Assembly (NCBI RefSeq): GCF_949987515.2 | Contig: NC_082694.2 | Span: 41,357,951 to 41,421,950 of the forward strand | DNA: 64,000 nt | Direction: 5' to 3' | Origin: Delphinus delphis | Taxonomy: Eukaryota; Chordata; Mammalia; Artiodactyla; Delphinidae | Part shown: positions 57,180 through 64,000 of the stretch, one piece after another | Layout: every line of letters begins with the position of its first letter | Numbering within the stretch: position 1 is the stretch's first letter | Translations under genes and position numbers: made by a program | The notes under the pieces: generated by a model | What the model was told of the DNA's origin: nothing | The model's input: the letters and a program-made list of their open reading frames with translations, nothing else | Databases searched by the model: none

Positions 57180-58600
57180 TTTCCAGCAAAACATATAAAA
57201 AGAGTTGTGCATAAACATTTTCTTCATTTTTTTCACTTGAACCCATTACAATCAAGCTTCTGTCCCTAATACTCCATGGAAACTGCTCTTATCAAGGTCT
57301 CCAATGACTTCCGCGTTGCTAAATCCAGCGGTCAATGCGCAGTCCTCATATAACTTCATCTATCGGCAACATTTGACCCAGCTGACCATTCTTCTCCTCC
57401 CTCGCGGGTCATTTCTTCTGTCTCCTTTGTATATTCTTCTTCTTTGCTCTGACCTCTTAGTGTCAGAGTGCTGCAAGGCTCATGCATTGGCCCTATTCTC
57501 TCCTCCCTCTACACCCGCTCCCTTGATGCCTACTTTCAGACGCATGGCTTCAAATACCATCTAGAAGCTCGTGGCTCCTCAATCTATATCTCCAGCCTAG
57601 ACCTTTCTCTTGAATTCCACACTTTTAGATCCAACTGACTACATCTCCACTTGGATATCGAAAAGATATCTCCAACTCAGCAAGTTCAAAACTGCACTTT
57701 TAATCTTCCTTCCCAAAACCGTTTCACCAGCAATCATACATCTAAGACAATAGCGATACCACCTTTCCAGTGGCTTGAGCCAAAAACCTTGGAGTTATCT
57801 TTGATTTCCTTCTTACTCTCACACTCCACACCCAGTGCATTAGGAAATCTTCTTGGTTCTACCTTCAAACGAGCTCCAAAATGTGCCATTTCCCACCCTA
57901 CTCCATTACTGCTAACCTGGCTCAAATCTATAGCCTGGATTATTCTGAGTCTCCGGTAAAGCGCCGTACTGTACTGTTACCACAGTGCCCATATTGTTAA
58001 AAAGCCAAATGACCCCTTCAAAAGTAAAATCAGAAGGTGTCACTTCTCTGCCCAAAACCCTTGGATTACATCCTAGTTTGCTCAGAGTAAAGGTCAGAAC
58101 CCAGATAATGGCCTACAGGCCCTTCATGATCTAGCCTCCTGTTAACTTCCTGAACCATCTCGTAGTTTTCTCTCTCTCACTCATCCTTTTCTGACCACAC
58201 TGAGGCTGCACCTTGAATATGCTAGACATGCTTCTGCCTTCAGGCTTTTGCTCTACCTGTTTGCTTTGCCTGAAACTGTCTTCTCCCATCTATGAACGTG
58301 GCTGACTGCCTTACTGCCTTCCAGTTTTTCCTCACATCTTCCCTATTCAATACATTGCAATTTATCCACCAAACCTCTACCCTCAGCACCCTGCTCTTTT
58401 TCCATTTTTTATTGCACTACCTCTTAATCTACTTTATAATCTACTAATTTAGTGTGTTTATTGTCTGCCTTTCCTCATAGAACATAAACTTCACGAGGGC
58501 AAGGATTATTGTCTGGTTTGCTGATGACCCGAGTATTTAAGGTGGTCTAGCTCCTAGTAAATTCTCAATAAATATTTATTGAAAACAAATTAATAAATGA
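57180..58600 (+). mobile_element. Long L2 LINE 3' part, sense
   Basis: About 1.4 kb of ordered L2 text: TCTCCAATGACTTCCGCGTT, GTCAGAGTGCTGCAAGGCTC, CAGCAAGTTCAAAACTGCAC, GGATTATTCTGAGTCTCCGG, AAACCCTTGGATTACATCC, AATGGCCTACAGGCCCTTCA, TTAATCTACTTTATAATCTA and the end CTCAATAAATATTTATTGAA. Frames of 86-102 codons (57304-57564, 57651-57959) lie inside it; they are worn and no reverse transcriptase core is present. Confidence 0.9.
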
Positions 58601-59519
58601 ACAGCAAAGAGCATGTGAAAAAGACCTTACTGCATTATCACACAGAAATAAATCTGTGGTTATAAAAATTAGAAGTTTTAGAATTGTTTCCCTAATGAAA
58701 TTTTCGCTTCTACAGTTTTCTGGTTGAAATTTAAAATTTACAGAAGAAATGCAGCAGTATTCCCACAACTGTACCTAAACCTCTCTCATATCTGGGACTC
58801 AAATCCTGGCTCATATAAGAGTTCACAGCTCCTACAGGAGTTGTGCATTTATCAGTGGTGACACAAATGTGCCCGTGTAGTATTTTGTACATATGGTGTT
58901 AACTTTTATGCTTTAATATATATGTACAATATGTCTGAATTATACTTGCTCTAGGAACCATCACTTTTATTTTACTGACTTTTGTGTATTTAAAACCTCA
59001 GGCTTAATACAGTATTGAATTAAAGTTTTTTTGGCTGTTTAATTTCCACAGAAGTAAGAAAAAGAATAATTGTTTTAACATTCAATTTTCTTCATGGCTT
59101 ATACAATGCAAAATTCTCCAAAGTTTAGGAAGTGCATGAGACCTAAATATTAGAAAATGGATGTGAAGTCCCCAAACATCTCTGAGTCAACTTCAAGGAG
59201 GTTTCTAACACATGCTTATTATGCCTAAGTCATCTAAAATATGTCCAATAAAAGAATAATGTGTGGAGCTAAAAATATATTGATGAAATACACTCATTCA
59301 AACACGAATTAAAAACTTATTGTAGCCAAGGACACAGTCATTTCAAACTGAATCTTACTCTTCAATTTAATCGTATAGTTATGAAAACACAAGAAAACAT
59401 CTGAAAAAGAGTGCTTAATTAATTTTCAATGTCATACGCCTGTCCCTTTAAACGAAGACAAAAAACAGTGAACACAAATATAAGGAGGCTAAAAAACTTA
59501 ATTTAAAAGGAAACATAAG
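58601..59519. other. Unassigned AT-rich sequence
   Basis: No gene, no named repeat. Single-copy-like. Confidence 0.4.
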
Positions 59520-59721
59520 GGGCTTCCCTGGTGGCGCAGTGGTTGAGAGTCCGCCTGCCGATGCAGGGGACACGGGTTCGTGCCCCGGTCCAGGAAGATT
59601 CCACATGCCGCGGAGTGGCTGGGCCCGTGAGCCGTGGCCGCTGAGCCTGCGCGTCCGGAGGCTGTGCTCCGCAACGGGAGAGGCCACAACAGTGAGAGGC
59701 CCGCGTACCACAAAAAAACGA
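59520..59721 (+). mobile_element. Short CHR-type SINE
   Basis: Starts GGGCTTCCCTGGTGGCGCAG, canonical tRNA-like head GGGTTCGTGCCCCGGTCCAG, and ends CCCGCGTACCAC plus a short A-rich tail. The duplication AAACATAAG (9 bp) flanks it (59511-59519 and 59722-59730). Confidence 0.96.
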
Positions 59722-59730
59722 AAACATAAG

Positions 59731-61555
59731 ACTCTCCAACACAAAAGAATAAAAATTAAGAGTATATATTATGAATATATAATGTTAATTTAGTATTAAC
59801 TAAATTAATAACTAGATTGGATAGCTTTTAAAAACCTATATAACTAATTGATATGTAAAGATTATAGAAACCCATAGATATACCTAAGAAAGACTTCAAA
59901 CAATTTTGCAAACACATAAAGTGAAATATAATTCTACAAAATAAAAAGATCAATCGAATAAAACATCTTCAAATACTGTATGGATTGTATTCAAGCTTAC
60001 TTTCAACTATATTTATCAGAAATTTTATCATAATTGAACTACATCACATTCTTGGCCTATGGACATGAAGACATAGGGCCCAGGCTATAACCAAAGACAA
60101 CTATTATTGGCAGGACAGTGGCATGGCCCAGATTTTCTAAAAAAGTTTTAATTTCAAATATTCTCTCCCTACTTATCAGTTCAAATGTGAAGTTTGAAAA
60201 TTCTCTTTGCCTATTGTAATTCTAAATTTATAAAAATTAAGAAACAATTTGAATTAACATATATCCATCCAAAAAAATAAGATTTTAGGGAGAGCATATT
60301 ATTAACCCTTTAATTCAATACTGTTTTTTTAGTACTTTGGCATCATCATTTGTATATAAATAATGTACTAGTAATAACCAACTCTTGTCTTTTTGATCTG
60401 AAGGATCTCTACTTGAAAAATCTTATTAGCTGAAAGTTTTATTGAGTGAAAATAAACTGTATTTTTTTTAATTTCACAATTTATTGGTTTATAAAACCTA
60501 GACAGTTACTTAACCAAATAACAAATACCTAAGTAGGCTGCTTGAAATTCTGTTCACTTATACACTCACAGTCAGGTCCAATAACCATAGAATCACTTGC
60601 CTTTGCTAGAGGTAAAGGACTTCCCCAGGGGGGAACAGTTTTTCTAGAACTTTCTGCATAGGTCCACTTTGATATTACTTACAACTCTCCTTTGAGAATT
60701 TCCTAACAGCAAATAAACAGAAAGTACAACCAAAACATCAGGGAAAGACTGACCCTAAAGGTAGGACTGTCCTAGTTGTTCAGCTTTACTTGTACCCCAG
60801 TGGGAGAGAAACCAAGAGTGTGCTGTAATTTCTTGTCTATCAGCACAGAAGCCAGCACAGGAAGAAGGTGAGCAGACCATAAGGTGAAGTGGGATGATGG
60901 GGAAGACCAGCCAGGAGCCCAGGTATCAAATGTCCCCCTCTCTCTTCTGTGGTTATTGATGCATAGATGTTTGTGCAGCTCACCCCTGCTTACCATCTTG
61001 CTTTCATTTCTCACTTTTTTTTTTTTTAATCTCCATAATTATCTGCTAACTTCCTATTAACATCTATCAGAAAACCTGGCTCCAGTTTTGACCAGCCTAT
61101 GGGCATTAGGTTGAATTGGGTCATGGAAAATATGAAATAACTGATCTAGTTTCCACAAAGTCTTTCATGGACTGAATGGAAATTATTCAGAAAGCACTGA
61201 AGGAAATAAATACTCATATTTTTTTTCTGTCTGTATTTCTCTCTTTCATGGTCTTTTTGTATTTGTTTTTGATGGGAATCTGTATCTCTAAGGAAAGTTT
61301 AAAAAAAAAGAAACTGCAGCCAGTTCCTGAATTATCTTAAGGTAATGATAATATGCCAGACAGAGGGTATGAATGGGTCGAGATTTATAATTTTCAATGA
61401 ATATTTTCAAAGTTTCTCTGTATCATCTATACTGTCTTCTGGTTAATAAAATTTTTTTAAAAGTCACCTTCAAGGTTGAAATATGACATGTTTCTGATGA
61501 GGAAAGCAGAAACAGAGAAAACAAAGGAGGCAAAAAATAAATAAAACCAGGCTTA
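59731..61555. other. Unassigned AT-rich sequence
   Basis: No gene, no named repeat. An 80-codon minus frame at 60772-61014 has no recognisable domain. Confidence 0.4.
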
Positions 61556-62900
61556 ACAAATACTTTATATTTATTCAACAATTATTCATTTGCTCCAAAA
61601 ATTATTGCGTGCCTACCATGTGCTAGGGAACAGAAAAGTAAATGAGTTCCTGCTTTCATATTATAGTACTGAGACAGACAATATACCATAAAAATCAATT
61701 AATAGTGATAGCTGCTGTGGAGAAAAGCAAGGCTGGGAAAGAGAGTAGAGTGGGGTGCTGGTTTCAGTGGGGTGGGCCAGGATGTTCTATCTGAGCTGGT
61801 GACCCGGGGGCAGTAGAGGGAATAAAGGGAGGAAGCAAGTCCTGCACCTGGCTACCTGTGGGGGATGGAGGCATTCCAGGAAGAAGGAGCAGCAACGATA
61901 AAGGCTGTGCCACAAGGGGTCTGAAGAGCTGCAAAGAAACCAGTCGGATGGAGCGCCGGGTTTGATGGGCTGTGAGACAAGCAATGAGGCTGGAGAAAGA
62001 ATCAGGGGCCAAATCATATGGGGCCTTATGGGCCCTGAGAGGTCTTTGAATTTATTCTAAGTGTGATAGAAACTCATTGGAAGATGTGCCATTATTTGAT
62101 CTACCCTTTTGAAACTTCACTGGTTTGCTGGGTTGAGAATGCATTGTAAGGGGCCAAGAGTGGAAGCAGGAAAACCAGTTGTGGGTCTAATGCAGGAAGG
62201 AGGACCTCCCAGAGACGATGGTGGCTAAGACTAGACATGGGAAGTCAGGGACTGGAAAGAAGGGTCAACTTTGGGATACACCTTGAAGGCAGAGCCAGCA
62301 CAGATTGCTGACAGGGCTGGATGTACTGTGTGAAAGACAGAGAGGAGTCGGGGATGAATCAAGAAATTCGGGCTGAGCAACTGAATGATGGTGACGCTAA
62401 TACTCACTGAGATGAAGAACGCTGTGGGGGAGGAGAGGTTTGCAGAGTTGAGGCTAAATGAAACCAAGTGTTCTGTGTTAAACAGGTTCTATTAAATGAG
62501 GATAAGCAGTGGGAGCAGGTGCTAGAGATAAACACTTGGGGTCATCAGCACGTAAAGGGTATAAAAGCCAAGGGAGTAAAGCGTGGTGGCCTCAAGAGTG
62601 CGCGTCCAGAGAACGACACGTAGCAAGACGGGGCCCTGGAACACACCGGGATTGCAAGGTGGCAACAAGGAGGAAGAGGAGGATGCAGCAAAGAAAGCTC
62701 AGGAGACAGAAGTGAGGTAGGAGGGAAACCAGAGATGCGATGTCCAGGAATACTAGCCACGAAAGTGTTCCAAGCGTATCAAATGCTGTTGCGATGGCAA
62801 AGATGAGGACTGAAAGTTACAGTAGAGAGATAAGTATAAAAGCCTGACCGGAGCGTGGTCAAGAAAGAGGAAGAGGCAAGTGTGCAAAGAAAACCAGGAC
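61556..62900 (-). mobile_element. Long L2 LINE 3' part, antisense
   Basis: About 1.35 kb of antisense L2: ATTATTGCGTGCCTACCATG, GGAGGCATTCCAGGAAGAAG, GAGACGATGGTGGCTAAGAC, AGTCGGGGATGAATCAAG, GGGTATAAAAGCCAAGGGAG and TTGCGATGGCAAAGATGAGG. It overlaps in content with the sense L2 at 57180-58600 but in the opposite orientation. Frames on both strands (66-82 codons) are relics. Confidence 0.9.
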
Positions 62901-63553
62901 CTTAGCAACAGTCTCTTGCCAAGTTAGCAAAGTTATCGCCTGGAATTGTGTTTCAGGTTTTTCCTCAGCTCTTAGCTGCTTAGTTTTCAGCCTGGCCTCC
63001 AGTCATTTTAGTATTGAACTCCTGAGTTCAGTGTTTGATGTTGCAGTTCGAGCTTCCTTTTGAGCAGTTTAAGTAAGGAAAACGAGAAGGCGGAAACCAT
63101 GCAGGCAACTTCAATTTAGGATTCTTCTATAAACCTATGTTGTTGTTGGCATTATATTATGTTAATTATCTGATGTTAATATTTATGTGGTTATTTTTTC
63201 TCTATATTTGCCTAAGAGAAGAAGTTAAAGAACTACAAAGCAAAGGACAGAATTTTTTAAAGCCTATGTTGGAATTAACGAGTGTTTAGTTAAATAGAAG
63301 TAGGCTTTGAGGACATCAGGTGTCTGAGATTATTTTGAACGAGTAGCAGGAAAGTGATAGACTTAATGTGATTGCTGGGATTTCTCTTTTATTTTTCCTT
63401 TCCTTCTCTTACCACAAAACAAAATGAACCATTACACAGGTGAAAAGTATACTCTCATACCCCAAAGAATTTTACAGCTGTTTCCTATTTCTTTTTGAAC
63501 TTTATCCTTTCCTCAGTGTACCTCTTATTGACTTTAACAAGAATATTATGAAT
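62901..63553. other. Unassigned sequence
   Basis: No gene. Single-copy-like, no named repeat. Confidence 0.4.
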
Positions 63554-63568
63554 AAGAATTACAAGACA

Positions 63569-63779
63569 GGGGCTTCCCTGGTGGTGCAGTGGTTGAGAGT
63601 CCGCCTGCCGATGCAGGGGACACGGATTTGTGCCCCGGTCCGGGAAGACCCCACATGCCGCGGAGTGGCTGGGCCCGTGAGCCATGGCCGCTGAGCCTGC
63701 GCGTCAGGAGCCTGGGCTCCGCAACGCGAGAGGCCACAACAGTGAGAGGCCCGCGTACCGCAAAAAAAAAAAAAAAAAA
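63569..63779 (+). mobile_element. Short CHR-type SINE with perfect 15-bp TSD
   Basis: Starts at GGGGCTTCCCTGGTGGTGCA; ends CCGCGTACCGC and a 20-base A tail. AAGAATTACAAGACA flanks it exactly (63554-63568 and 63780-63794). Long pure tail and perfect duplication suggest a young copy. Confidence 0.97.
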
Positions 63780-63794
63780 AAGAATTACAAGACA

Positions 63795-64000
63795 ATACTA
63801 AAGGAAAAAATACTTGAAACAATGAGTAAAACAGTTTCACTTTAATGTATTTGCATGTATCCAAATTTTTCTCCTGTATCAAGATCCAACTGAAATAAAC
63901 CTCCATTGAGACCTTTCCCAATCCCCTCCTCTTGGAATAAATTTCTCTCACCTGTAAATTTTAATAATATTTTATCTGTAAATTTCATGTTTTTCATTCA
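63795..64000. other. Unassigned sequence to window end
   Basis: AT-rich, no feature recognised. The 130-codon minus frame at 63559-63951 is mostly the SINE read backwards. Confidence 0.4.

Overview
This is a mammalian nuclear DNA window with no protein-coding or stable-RNA gene that I can support. The organism is most likely a cetacean, probably a toothed whale. The main evidence is about sixteen tRNA-Glu-derived CHR-type SINEs: ten short and five long young-looking copies, plus one older copy. Their shared 5' end begins GGGCTTCCCTGGTGGCGCAG, a family known from cetaceans and their relatives. The short form was most abundant in toothed-whale sequence as I know it. L2, MIR, MER5-type and old L1 fragments make up the older mammalian background.

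Layout. 1-5100 is unique AT-rich sequence with one old LTR (about 1749-2348) and MIR pieces. 5110-9220 has a short SINE, a hairpin-dense AT patch at 6001-6107, a long antisense L2 split by a long SINE, and a MER5-type fragment. 9220-17660 is mostly unassigned, with L2 at 12.9-13.6 kb, stacked old L1 fragments at 14.6-16.2 kb, and an L2 split by an L1 3' end at 17.14-17.36 kb. 17.7-24.2 kb holds an LTR-like block, a composite SINE plus L1 unit and a CA microsatellite. 24.2-28.5 kb is repeat-poor; it contains a TAAT-rich block and a small CpG-dense patch and is the best place to look for a conserved enhancer. 28.5-37.1 kb carries L1 ORF2 debris, L2 copies and a MIR hit by two SINEs. 37.1-52.3 kb is mostly unique, with three SINEs, a perfect 22-bp hairpin, an exact 64-bp tandem duplication and an AT microsatellite. 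52371-52793 is a young-looking solo retroviral LTR. 52.8-64 kb has five short SINEs and two long L2 copies in opposite orientation.

The window behaves like a gene desert or a very large intron. Every open frame is short (at most about 153 codons). Many lie inside repeats, and none shows a protein family I recognise. The strongest observations are structural: the solo LTR with perfect 5-bp target duplications, the nested SINE/L1 unit with two sets of direct repeats, the perfect hairpins, the undiverged tandem duplication, and a 3'-truncated SINE with perfect target duplications. I found no undescribed biological system here. Repeat boundaries were read by eye and are approximate unless a target-site duplication fixes them.
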